A stretch of 64,000 bases of DNA, from positions 10,602,001 through 10,666,000 of the forward strand of contig JAKZAN010000007.1 in assembly GCA_023053545.1 (NCBI GenBank), written 5' to 3'. The stretch is from Lepidurus packardi (lineage: Eukaryota > Arthropoda > Branchiopoda > Notostraca > Triopsidae). This document shows, in pieces, positions 25,001 through 37,000 of this stretch. Within the stretch, counting starts at the first letter, position 1. Every line of letters starts with the position of its first letter. Under the pieces are notes generated by a model. The model worked only from the letters and a program-made list of their open reading frames with translations. It did not search any database and was not told the origin of the DNA. A program made the position numbers and the translations under genes.

Positions 25001-28000
25001 AACAACCCCCCAGAAATGCTTACATTAGCCTCAAAATCCATTTTTTCATAATCTTTTTACTTGGCCGTGGTAGTTTTCGCGCAGTTTGTCCAGTTGTTGG
25101 CTCTTGTAGGACTCGATTCCTTCCAAAAATTGGCGCACTTGCTTAGCCCGAGGCGTGAGTCGCTCCCCGCAGCACGCATAGCAATTCCACCAACCGCACC
25201 TATTGAAAAAAAGGCATTCAGATCAGGGTTGGTCTCCGTTTAGGTCGCTTCCAGTCAGGGCCAATCATGAAATTCCTCTTTTTTTAAAAAAGATATGGAT
25301 GGTTTTTCATGCTTGGAAACCATTTCGGCCCTTCCTCTTGCAACTTTCATTGTTGCCAGTCGAGTAAAGAGACTTGCACATTATCACGGTTGGCAAAAAA
25401 GAACAAAAAACAACTTACCGGTCCAAGATCCATTTGATGCACCGGCCAATCAAGGCGCAGATCACGAAACCTGCGCAGCAGGCCAAGCCCACGAAGAGGC
25501 TCATGATTTGCGCCCGACGAATGGGGGCAGGGTCTAGTTGCAGTGTAATGAAGGCCGTGACATTGGACAAGGGATTGGAGGCCACGCAAATGTAGCGCCC
25601 GCCGTCTGCTCGGGCGACGGGTGAAATGAGCAAGTCCCCGTTAGCGGCAAACTGGGTTTTATTGTTGTCGGTACTGTCAAGCAGCGTCTCGGGGTCGGTC
25701 TCGTTGCTCGGCCAGAGTATGAGTCGGTTGTCCGGCAAATGCCACTGGACACTGGGCAACGGGATGCCGGAGAATTGGCAGGTTAAATGCGCTTCGCTGC
25801 CCAGGCCCACTTGTTGGTAGACCGTCGAGTGCTCCAATCGCACCGCCGTGCAACGCAGTTCGCTCAAACCGCGCACCAGCGGCTTACTGTGCCCCGAGGG
25901 CATTTGGCACTGAGTCGGCTCCGGCTGCTCGATCTTGAGCTGCTTCCACATCTTTTCGAACCAGCCCAAGACCCAAAAGGAGTGGCAGTCGCACTGCCAG
26001 TCATTCTCCTTGAGTTGCAGCTTGCCCAACTGCGGCAGATCGCGCAAGGAACGCGGCAACACGCGCAAAGCGTTGTAACTCAGGTTGAGCTCCTGTAACT
26101 TGCCCAAGTAATGGAATGCGTCCGACTCCAGGTGGGCCAGGAATGCGTTTTCCGTGAGGTCCAGTGTGCTCAAACTCGTTAGCGGGTCCAAGATTCTGTC
26201 AGGCAGCTCCGTAATGCGTAAGCGCGAGAGAAAGAGGGTTTTCAGCTGGCGCGTAAACTGGAAAAGGGGCGCAGGCAGAGTCGTGAGCGGGTTTTCGCTC
26301 AGGTTCAGCGAGTCCAAGTGCGGGAGCGCCTGGAAAGTGCTCGGTTCCAGCGCCGAGATGTTGTTCGAAGCCAAATTGAGAGAGCGGAGGCTCGACAGAT
26401 TGGGTGGGAACGCTATAGGACTGCTGAGTTGGTTAAAGGAGAGATCCAGCTCTCGCAGCGCGAGCAAGCTGCGGAAGGCATCGCCCAGCTGCTGGAGTAC
26501 ATTGTGGTTCAAAAGCAGTGTCTCGAGCAAGGGCATGTTGTAGAACCATTCCGGAGCGAGCGACTCTAACTGGTTCGCGCTCAGATCGAGCAACTTGAGT
26601 TGGTTCAAGCCCCCAAAGGCGTCCGTGTGCACGATTTGCAGGGCGTTGTGTTGCAGGTAGAGTTGGCTGAGAGCCGGCAGTTTGAAGAAAGTTTGATTGT
26701 TGAGGGACTGCAGCCGGCCATGCGACAATGAAAGTACCCTGAGCCGGGGCAAGAAGGCGAAAATCCCGTACGGCAAGTGACTGATGGGGTTTTCGGCCAA
26801 GTCGAGGCTCTCCAGATGGGAGAGAGCGCTGAAAGCATGAATTTCGATGTTTTGGAGGCTGTTGTTGGAGGCGTCCAAGTGGGTGAGCTGGCTCGCCGCT
26901 TGCAGTTGGCGGACGGTTAACCTGCTGAGACGGTTATTGGCTAACAACAGCTGAGTGGCAATAGGGTTTAATGGAGCGGGGACTTGCTGGAGCTGTTGGT
27001 TCCTGCAGTCCAGGATGTAGTCTTTGTTCCGGGTCTCGCAAAGGCAAGGCAAGGGACAGGCAGCTGGGACTGGGCTTGCATCTTGAGCCTGGGCTGGAAA
27101 CCCGATTCGAATTAGAGACAAGAGGAGTGATATGTAGAAGGGGGACGGCAATCCCATCTTTCTCTGGCTGGGCGGCGAGAGAGAAGCTTCTTTGTAGGTA
27201 TTTTGCAAGCTACACATATACGCAGTTCTGGAGAAGAAAACGGAAAAGGATTTAAGACTAGGAACGAGAATTTGGTTTTAGTGTTGGAAGGGTTACCACA
27301 GGCTAGTTAGCTGAAGTGAGCACATTGTAAGAGAAAACGTATCCACATAACTCGGGAGAATTTGGGTGCAACAGTGAAATCGTTGTAGCTTGTTTTCGAA
27401 GACTAACTGCAGCTCAGCTGATGCGAATGACGCCGTTTCTGGCAGTTGGCATGAAGAACTTTTCTTTGTTGTCGAGCGAGCTAGCGAACGTTTCGGGCGA
27501 AGGCGAACCGCCCGGCTGTAGGATGTGTTCCTGATGCGGGAGTGGCGTCTCTGGCGGGAGAGAGTGTAGGTATGGCCAAGGTTGCGTGCAGTGTGCGGCG
27601 GTAGGGCGGGCGGCTGAGCTAAATTTGGGCTAACAAGATGGACCTTGTTGTAGCGATACAACAAGGCAATGGATAGTTTATATAACGCTGGGAATTCAAC
27701 TTTGTTCGCTGATAATAAAGAGGGACCTGAGCCAAACCCCGTATGGAAAGGGAGGAAAAAATAATCTGAAAGATCAAAGGACGAGGTTTATGGGAGGAAA
27801 AGGATGGTCCTTCGAAAGAAGGAAGGAAGGCCAATCGATAATTTGGGTCATAGCCTTGTTGTCCACCTGACGTCATTATCATGTCCTAGCGGTTTAGCTT
27901 TGTACTGATTTAAAGGCGCTAAATTTGAAATGTTGGAATAGATTTTTTACAAAGAAACTTAATTTACGATTATTTTTTTTTTAAATGTAGTGCCGAGATT

Positions 28001-29304
28001 TCGTGAAAGCAGGAGCCGAAGAAGCTATGACACCGTCGGACGTAATATGTGCAGCTGATATTACGTTTTCCTGTGTTGCGGACCCACATGCCGCCAAAGA
28101 AGTACAGAAATGAAGGAAGGCTTGCGGAAATAATCCTTATGAATGATTTTTTTCATATGAATTCCATAGATGGTCTTTGGAAACTGCGGAGTGCTCCAGG
28201 AAATGACGAGCTCCAAAAGCTACGTGGAGATGACTAACATTGACGCCGAAACCTCCCAAGATATCGCGGACGCCGTCAACAACAAAGGCGGCCGCTATTT
28301 GGAGGCCCAAATCCAAGGAAGCAAAACACAAGCCCAAGAGGGAACGCTAGTTATTCTAGCGGCTGGCGACAAAACCTTATTCGATGACTGTCAGTCGTGT
28401 TTCCAGGCCATGGGAAAGAACTCGTTTTTCCTCGGTAAATTTTTTTTTGTTGAATTCGAAGTCAATTAATTGAATCTTTCGACATTTAATATCGACATCT
28501 CTTACTGATTTAAGCCTTAATTTCGCTCGCATTAATCTTAATTGAAAACAAAAAAGTCATCGGGATCTAGAGGCGATCATTGATAGCGCGTTGCACTGGT
28601 GCAGTATTCTTTCGGCACTCACTGTGTAAAGGTGAACATGTTTGACACACCGAGTGCCAAAAGTATTGCACCAGTGCAAAGCGCTATTAGCTGTCTGTAT
28701 TCAAGTTGAGGCCAAGAATGAAATTGGTTTCATACTTGGGTGGGACTTTTCGTGGTTGGACAGCTTTTCATTCTTGGGCCGATTTCACTGTTGACTAGGA
28801 CGCTGGTCCTGTTGAAAGTGTTCGCCCTGTTATTACTTGAAACTTTCAGTGTTGCTAGTTCAAGTTGTAGGACCCTGAAATTTCGTATTTACTCATGTTT
28901 GTGTGCGTTTTTTGCATATAACAGGGGAAGTGGGTTGTGGCGCCAAAATGAATCTAGTGCTCCAACTGATGGCTGGAGTGACGCTAGTGGGGTTGGGCGA
29001 GGGCATGGCCTTAGCTGACCGGGCGGGGCTTCAGCAACGCGACGTGTTGGAAGTGCTGGAACTGACGTCATTAGCGTGCCCGCTGGTCGTCGAGAAGAGC
29101 AAAGCCATTCTGGAAGGGGCGTTCCCCACCCACTTACCTTTACAGCATATGCAGAAGGACCTCAAGCTAGCGCTGGCGATGGGAGATCAGTTGGAACAGC
29201 CTTTACCGGTCGCGGCTTCAGCCAATGAAGTCTTTAAGCATGCCAAGCGACTGGGTTACGCGGACCATGATGTATCGGCGGTTTATATCCGGGCACGTTT
29301 TTAA
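22006..29304 (+). CDS. GLYR1/NDF-type PWWP nucleosome-associated factor
   Basis: Nine exons: 22006-22040, 22095-22131, 22512-22594, 22680-22980, 23120-23296, 23717-23890, 27991-28101, 28170-28434 and 28925-29304 (520 residues). The N-terminal PWWP domain begins MTEAFRVGDLVWAKMKGFSPWPGK. A charged linker follows, with basic runs (KRRRSED, PKKER). The C-terminal half is a 6-phosphogluconate/beta-hydroxyacid dehydrogenase fold: Rossmann motif FGFLGLGIMGAGIVKNLL, then GTLVILAAGDKTLFDDCQSCFQAMGK. In GEVGCGAKMNLVLQLM the usual catalytic lysine is Asn, so the enzyme is probably inactive, as in human GLYR1. The known family role is helping RNA polymerase II through nucleosomes and binding H3K36me-type chromatin. 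Intron 6 (4.1 kb) contains a gene on the other strand. Confidence 0.93.
24084..27217 (-). CDS. LRR-Ig single-pass membrane protein (LINGO/Kekkon-like), nested in GLYR1 intron
   Basis: Three exons: 27217-25419, 25199-25061 and 24992-24084 (948 residues from the first Met, 928 from the Met at 27157, which sits right before the signal peptide). After the signal peptide come an LRRNT cap (CPLPCLCETRNKDYILDC), about 13 leucine-rich repeats and an LRRCT cap (NDWQCDCHSFWVLGWFEKMW). A C2-type Ig domain follows (LTCQFSGIPLPSVQWHLP ... DGGRYICVASNPLSNVTA), then one membrane helix (MSLFVGLACCAGFVICALI). The cytoplasmic tail starts CGWWNCYACCGE, is rich in Gln/Arg/Lys with coiled-coil-like heptads, and has a Pro/Ser/Glu-rich end. 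The architecture suggests a cell-surface adhesion or signalling receptor. I do not recognise a specific orthologue. The gene lies wholly inside the 4.1 kb GLYR1 intron, antisense to it. Confidence 0.85.
28579..28693. mobile_element. Hairpin/MITE-like inverted repeat (family A, copy 1)
   Basis: Arms of about 45 bases (28582-28627 and 28646-28689) are nearly perfect inverted repeats around a short loop. They contain ATAGCGC, GCACTGGTGCA and GGCACTC. It lies in the last GLYR1 intron. A related hairpin lies at 34583-34729. Confidence 0.7.
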
Positions 29305-29318
29305 GAGCGAGAAAGAGA

Positions 29319-29324
29319 AATAAA
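29319..29324 (+). terminator. Poly(A) signal of GLYR1
   Basis: AATAAA lies 15 bases after the TAA that ends the GLYR1 coding region, followed by a T-rich stretch from 29340. Confidence 0.75.
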
Positions 29325-31062
29325 AGGGAGTAATCAGCATTTTTTTTTTTTTTTTTTTTTTTGCCGAACGGCTGAAGTAATAACGTTTTGCGAACGATAA
29401 AAAGACGAATGGGAGAAAAGGGCGAACTTGCAGTTATTTTTACGTGTCGCACGACTATTTTTTATAAGGGTTTGAATTCATCGGGTTTGGAAACGTTTTT
29501 TTTTTCTTAGTAGTGTTAAGTAACTATTTTTTTCTGAGGAAAGGCTTACAGTTAGTTTGCATGATTTCCTTTGAACTGACTTTATCTTTTCACAATAGGG
29601 ATTTTTGATCTTTTTATTTTCTTTTGTTTCTGTTTCTTAAGAAATGGGAAGAATTGTGTTTTGTTGCGTTCTTAGAGGTCAAAAAAGACTAGCCTTCGGA
29701 TTTATAAAAAAAAAAAAAAAGTATCGATTGCTAACCCCCCTTCCCCCCAATATAAAGAAGAAACACTCCGTATAAAAAGCATCCAAAGTCTGAAATCCCT
29801 ACCCCTCTGGAGTAAAGATTAAGAGAAAAGTGACACTAACTTGCAAAATGTGCAACTTTTGTATGCTGGACTTGTGCTCCTCCGACGTGTTTTTGCACTT
29901 TAGTTTATTTTGTATGAATGCAGCATACAATTGAAACAGTTAAAAAAATAAAAGAGGCAAGAAAACAGACTAGTAGTCATGTAAATTCACCCTAAAACGG
30001 CATGATGCCCACGCAACGGGAACAGGTTTGAATTTGGCGCCGTCTCGGGCTTGCGGTCCGTGACCAACGTCGCCATCGCCTGATGACGTCATGGAGCTGC
30101 ACTACGCCGTCCTAAGCAGTATAGCGTTGTACAATACGTCTTAGACGACGTTTTTTATTGTTTTCCCCCCGAATCTGGGGTTTCCGGACGTTTTGCAAGT
30201 CAAAGTGTGAGTCCAACAGGACGCTAATTGATGAAAAGTGGCTTGATCTGTGTCCATTTTGACTGTGGTAAGACGAAAAGGAGTCGTGACCTGTAGCATC
30301 TTGATGTATGTTGACGGCCGAGTTAAGCTTCCGTGACTGGGACTGGCTAAAAGGAAATGGTGTTGTGAAGCCTAGAAGGATCCCGTTAAGCGATCAAGCC
30401 CAGGTTTGTGACGGTGAATTAGCAATCCTTTGCTCCAGATTGGAAACGAAATTAAGAATAACACAGCCAGTGAACGCTTAATTATTGGCTGGACTACATT
30501 TGGGATCTGGTGTGCGGCTCCTGTGTCATCCGTCTGGTGTTGTTGTGCGTCAAGGTTTTGACTTTGAGTGGATTTAAGGTGTAAGATTCGCAGTAAAACG
30601 ACCAACTTTGGCGGTTTTGTGGCACCCTTCTTTGGGGAAATGGTAGACTTGAGTGCGCCCAACTTTTAAGCGTTGGGAAGTTTTAGTGGGCTTGAAAGAA
30701 AACAAGCCTCCCTTGCAAATAAGCCTTTTGTTGCCTGTTGGTGCGCATAGAACAACACCTTTTAAGTTTGGGTGGACCTTTTGGAACATGCCTTGTTATT
30801 AGCAGGTAAAGAGTAGAAAGATCCATGTTGATGGGAAGATTCACTGTTGATTCACTACTACTGCATATGAGATATTCATTCTTGTCTGGTTTGCCCTTTC
30901 TAGGATACGTCTCCCGCAACAATCAAGGATGCAAGTACAGGATCCGCTGAGCTGTCCTCAAGCGACATGTCAACTTGTGTGAAACGGTGCAGAGTTTCAT
31001 TGAAAAAAACTTGAAAAAACTCGTGTGTAGACGCCTTTTAGAGAAGGTTGCTAACTTCCACA
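29325..31062. other. Intergenic region upstream of lilliputian/AFF
   Basis: No coding exon is recognised. It contains a long poly-T run (from about 29341) and a poly-A run near 29706-29720. Untranslated exons and the promoter of the AFF gene probably lie here. Confidence 0.45.
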
Positions 31063-34000
31063 ATGTCACAGTCAGGAAATAGTTTCCAGATGAACAGGTA
31101 AACCCTTGGAATCGTCCTTTTTCTTCATAAATCTTGTTACTTTTTTCAGTGCCCAGTCTTGTCAATCCTCTAGTTTGCGTCTAATTTTCAGTACTCAAAG
31201 CCTGGTGTTCCAATTAGCTGATTGAATCGCCTTTTAAGGCATGTGTACTTGGAATCTACCTGAATAAGATAAACCAGAGCTAAGAGAAGAGAGACCACTT
31301 TTCATTGCAGTTTTCAACATCCAGCACAGTTATTGATTGTTTCATTTATTTCTTTTCTCGGTGAAAAGGTCTTCAAGTGGCAACAGTGAAGCATCTGCTA
31401 CGGCTGGGGAACGCCTTCGTGACCGAGAAAAGCAGCGACAAGCCAGAGCCCAGCTGGCTGTCGAGCCCGAAGAATTTATGCCCCTTTTTGGCGCCCCTGT
31501 GAAAGTAACCCCACACCTCCAGTTTTTTTAAAAGGAATTGTTACTAAGACCCTTTTCTTCCCTGTTCCATGAGTAGGTACTGCCTCCAGCTCATGATATG
31601 ACTCGCCAGCTGATCGAAGAAACCTTGGGGAGCTATGATCGGCTCAAAAACTCGATCGTGGATGATCAGAAGGGGCTCATAGGGGTGTGGCAGCAGCCGC
31701 AGACGCCCCTCCCCTCGAAGCAGCACCACGACCCCGAGGAGGAGGAGCCCAAGTTCAAACCCGAGTTCGCGACGCCCAAGAAACCTTCCTATCGCACTCC
31801 GCTGCCTCCTCGTTTCCCGAATACAAACTGCGGGTCCACTGCTCGTCCAGTTCCGCCCCCTCATGCTCGGGGAGGCGACAATCCTAGCCCCCCGAATAGT
31901 AGTGCAAACCAGCCACGTTTAAAACCTGCGGCTACTTCTTCGCCTTCAGCCTCAACGTCAACTTCAACGGTGCCTTCACATGTGGCGGGTGGGAATTTCC
32001 CGGGTAGACGTGACAAGGAGGCGGGGACGAACGGTCCGAGTGTGATGAATACCCCTCTAGGACACCCCCAGTACAGTGATCGGAACCATGGAGGCCCTAA
32101 TCAGTCCAAGAAGAAGAGTTTAAATGGTGCGAGCTATCCCAAACCCCATTTACCGAAAGGAAGAATGGGCGGAGCTTACTCGGTGAGTGAAACTTCGGAC
32201 TGAAAAAGGGTTTTATTTCGGAACAATTCGGAACGTTTTTCATTGCAAGTAGTACACATGGGCAGAGGAGTTGAAAGATTCTCTCCTGATTTGCGTAAAA
32301 GCACATCTCTTCTTTGGCTGTGACTCAGATAGCGAAAGGGGTCGGGAGAAGATAGGTCATCGTTTTTCAGATTTAGGAAAGTAACCCACCCCTTTCTTTT
32401 GGAAGTGGGGGATTTAGGGTGGCCGGAGGAGAAGGAAATGGTACTGCTTTGTCGTGTCGGTTTGATAAAAGCTTCGGGATCGCTTTTTGCTCCAAGATGG
32501 GAGGATTTTTTCTTCTTTAGGAGCAGGGGGGGAATTATTGATGAATTTATGAGAGAAGGGGGCGATCTGGAAAAACGGTAAAGGAGACTGAGCTTGGCAA
32601 TGGCGTGACGTAGTGTTTGGAGGTGGGTGGGGTCCTTTCGCTGGAGGACATGGGCGGTGAAGAGAGAGAGAGAGAGTTTGCACGTGTTAACAATGGCCGT
32701 GGCCAGTTAAGAAGTTAGGACTAAGAAAACAAAGGTATTGCTCGGTTTGTTTGAAGAAAATGGTTTTCTTTTTCTCCCTTTTTTCTCCTTTTGCAAAACA
32801 CACAGAATTAAGTTGTTTGCGTAGTTGTTTAAAGGTAGTGTACTTTAAAAGATTGGTTAGACAACTTTTTTTATTCTATTATTAATTTAAAGAAGAAAAA
32901 AGGCATGGGTGTCGAACGTTGGGAGTTTTGTATCGTCAAGCGGCAGCATTAGCCAGGCTCGTTCAGTGGAAGCCGTTAAAGGCCAAACGCTTAGCGTGGA
33001 GGCGGGGCTAGAAGCCCGAAAGGGGAAAACGTTCGACTCGCTGGAGAACCGGGGGAACCTCGGTACAGTCAGTTCCATTACGTTAGAGGATATATAGGTC
33101 GAAGACAGGGATCGCCCGGCTTGATGTGCAGGTTTAGAGTCCTTGAAAAATTACAAATCGTTTTTTTTTTCTCTTGTTTTTTTTCTTTTTAATTTTTTTT
33201 TCTCGATTCGTTGGAGAGCAAGTGGCGAGTATTAGGCTAGTGTTAGTCATAGTTGGTTGCTACGTGAGTTTCGGCCGAATTGTCTCATTCTTAATTTGGT
33301 CAGATATTGGTGGTTTTCTGTTTCCGAAAGCTTGGGATTTTTCTAAGAGCGGATTGAGAGAATACAGGAAGGGAGAAAGTGGGGGAGGGGAATTGAACGA
33401 GGAAAGCGTTATTCCCATTTCAGGCAAGAAGAGGCGGAGCTTAAGTATGTGGGACATTTTGTTTTTGTTCAAGGGGGAAACCTGGTTTTTACACATGGCT
33501 TGTTTCAATTGCTTGGACGAGCGTTCTTAAGTTCGAGGTCATACCGTGGATAGTGACCCATTTGTTGTTTTTCTTCTTTCGACTTGTTTCGCTCACTTTT
33601 TTGGACTGTTATAACAGGTCTTTTATCTCTGTTTTGGTCTCCTTTTCTTTGCAGGCGCTCCCTGGCGGGGAGGATGTGGAACTTATACTAAAGGTAATGA
33701 TAAGAAATCATGTAAAATAGGAATTAGGGAGCTTGGAGGCAAATATTAATGCTGGCCAATTTTGTGATAGAAAATGCAAATGGAGGAGCTGCTTTCCGAG
33801 ATTACAGCCACGCCCCGTAACGAACCCGATACCAGTCGCTTCAACTTGCCCAAGATGCTCTCTCCGGTGCGACCTGTAGCCATGCAAGATACTCGACCCC
33901 CTCCCCATCCACTCAAGCGCTTGGAGAGTTGGCAGAAAGATCTGAGCATCTCAGACAGCGAAGACAATAACTCGGACGTGGACTTGGAAGTTCCCGCCCA

Positions 34001-37000
34001 ATCCGATTTGCCGGGACCTAGGTATGCGTCTTTTTTTGACCTTTTGGGTGTAGAAATGGAGGAATGTGTCATTCTAGAAACAGTATTGGGAAAAGGGAAA
34101 AAAGTAGTCCGAGCAGTAACGACATTTCAGCGAACACCATTGCCTGCTCTATTTAACGCTTTTAGTAAATCCGGTGCAATAAAAAGGGGAACCTGAATGC
34201 GGGCAGTTAATGATAATGTATACCCCTCCTCGCTAGTTTCAGTTCTTGGTTTTCTTTGTTGGGCCACAGGTGGTTCAGTGCCGGGAATTTTCGCAGTTTT
34301 TTTTCTTTTCTTTATTGGTTCAAATGAAGCTTTGTGACGGGCAACAACGCCATTTTCTATTGCACACCGACATTTTAATGAGGTTAAATGGGGGAGGGGA
34401 AGCTCAAATGAATCTTCTCGCTCGCGCCTGGCTTCGAGACTTGTTTTCATTGTTGATATGTCTGTTTATAGCCATATAGCTATAGATCAGTTTAGACATA
34501 CCCAGTGAACCTTTGGACAGGCAACAGTGAATTGTCCGCTGGATCAGAGTGCACGCTATTTAGTGTTACCCATGTTCTGTGCCTTTAGTAATAGCGAATT
34601 CAGCTGGGAACCTGGTGCGGCACTTTTGGGCACTGAGTGCTACAGACTCGGTGTCACAGCACAGTTTTGTGGCACTCAGTGCCAGAAAGTGCTGCACCAG
34701 GTTCCCAGCTGAAGACGCTATTCCTAAAGTAAACGGGGCTTGTTACGCAAAGTAGTGTGAGTTGGCAGGAAAGCATGATGATTTGGGCACCCATTTGAAA
34801 TGTTGTTGTTAGATCACCTTTGTTGAGGTCCCCGATTGCGTCCCCGATCTCGCCGTTGGCCCCCGAAACTCCTTGTCCGCCCCCGCGCAAGTCCGTCTCA
34901 CCTGCCTATGCTGCCACCAAGCGCCTTAGCACTTCCAGCGACGAAGGGGAAAACAGCGATGGCTCCAGCTCCAACTCACCCTCTGCTTCGGGCACGGATT
35001 CCAGCAGCGACGAAGAGCCGGAATTCGACAGCAAAGACCAAGAGCCGCCTCCTCAACCGCCCCAGCCTCGCCCGGCCTCTCCCCCAGTACGTTTTACGTT
35101 CTTTTCTTTTCTAAAACAACAGATAGGGCTAGAAGTACACCCGAAGCCCGCTTCAAATGACGTGTATAGAAAAACAACATTCACAAGTTGGCTTATTTTC
35201 TCCACCGAAATAGGCGTCCGTGAACCCTAGTTGGGGGCTAACCAACTTTCTGCAGCCTGCTAATCCACCACTAGTGGATACTAGTTTAAGCTTCCACGAA
35301 CCCCCCTCTGTAAGTTTCTACCCCACCGAAACATTCAAACAATACTACCACTTTGACCTAATTTGGTTTTGATTGGTTAGAAAAACGTGGGGATTCCAGA
35401 GGACAGCGAAGAGGAGGAAGGGGAACGACCTCCACCGGTGCCTCCCAGACTCACGGAAGAGCTCCACGATGCCTTGGGCCATATCATTCTGCCTCCGTTA
35501 CTCTCCGAATTCTCCGATTCGGACGACAGCAGCTGCGGACGAGCTCAGCCCAAGAAACCGACACCGAGTCGCTCTGTGCGGCAAGGTACAGTGGAAAAGA
35601 GTCCGCTGCCACTGCGGCCCGACTCGGTCACTTCAACGCATTCGGCCGGCTCGTTACAACGGCGGCCGGTGACGTCACCTGCCGTGGCCCGGTCAGGCAA
35701 GAAAGTCCCCAGTCTGGCTGATCTGCCCTCGGTGGCCGAAAGCACCACGAAACTAGCGCTGCCCAAGAAGCGGCGTGGCAGACCGCCGAAAATCGCCGTC
35801 AAACCGCCCGTCACCAGCACGCCGGCGCCGTCCCCGATCGCCGGAAAACAACCGCCCTTGCAAGAGCTGTCCAAAGCCTACGTTTCGAGCGACAGCAGTT
35901 CCTCCTCGTCGTCGTCATCCTCGTCGTCTTCCTCGGACGACGAAGCCGCCAACAGTGGGAGCGACGTCGACGTGACGGGCACGCCTTCGCCCGGCAAAGC
36001 CAGGGTGGTCGCCGCCACCCCACCTTCACGGGTGGTCCGGCCGCGGCCGCCACCGTCCTCCGCTTCCAGCAGTCCGGCCGGCTCGGACCTGTCCAGCTCC
36101 GACAACGAAACGCGGCCGCCCTCGGCCGCCCCGACCAAGAAAAGCCCGCCCAAGCAGGACCACGGAGGCAAATCAGTGCAAGACAAGATGAAAACCCAAG
36201 CCATCATTCGTCTGATGGTCCGCGATCGGCTCTCGAACTCGGTCTCGTCGCCGTCGGACAAGAACAAGGATCCATTCAGCAGCTCAGAGTCGCCCGCCCG
36301 AGCGCCCTCGGTGGCCAAGAACGTCACCGAAACGCTGAACGCCACGGAAGGCGCCAAGCCGACCGTCATGTGCCGCCTGAGGCTGAACTTGCTGCTGCGG
36401 CGGCCCGAGAAAAAGGCCTTGAACGACGTCCGCCAGGGGGCTGAAGGCGCCTTGAGTGAGCGGACCGAGTCCCGCGAGGGCAAAAGCGAAGCGGGGAGTG
36501 ACAAGAAGAAGCAGCGCCGCCTGAGTACCAGTTCCGTGTCGTCCGCCACGAGTCGCAAGGCCAAACATCACCACGCCAGAGATAAAGGCGGCGAGAAGGA
36601 AAACCGGGAACAGAAAGAGGCGGGGCCTGAAGGGAGCCATCGAAGTAGTGATAGTCGGAGCCGGAGTAGTAGCAGGAATGGGAAACGGAGCCTCCCGGGC
36701 GGCAAAACGCCCGAGACCAAAGAGAGACGGAAAAGAAAGGCTTCGGAGACGGAGGCGGGGCCCTCCAAGAAACCGGTGCTGATAGTGGTGGCGGGACCGG
36801 GGCTGGAAGAGAAGGAGAAGGGAAAGGAGAAAGAACCCAAAGATAAAGACAGCAGCAAAGGAGTGCCACCCAAGACGAGTCGGGAGCCGAAACGCCGCAA
36901 GAACGAGCTCAAGGGCGTGGCCAGCGAGCGAAGTTCGCCGGCGTTGAGCCTGTTCACCAACCATGAGCGAAACGGGGACGTGAGTGACGGGCAGAAGGCG

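Noticed and set aside
29341-29362. Poly-T run as a retrocopy tail
   Set aside because: It follows the GLYR1 poly(A) signal with no duplicated gene or target-site repeats next to it; simple repeat is enough.
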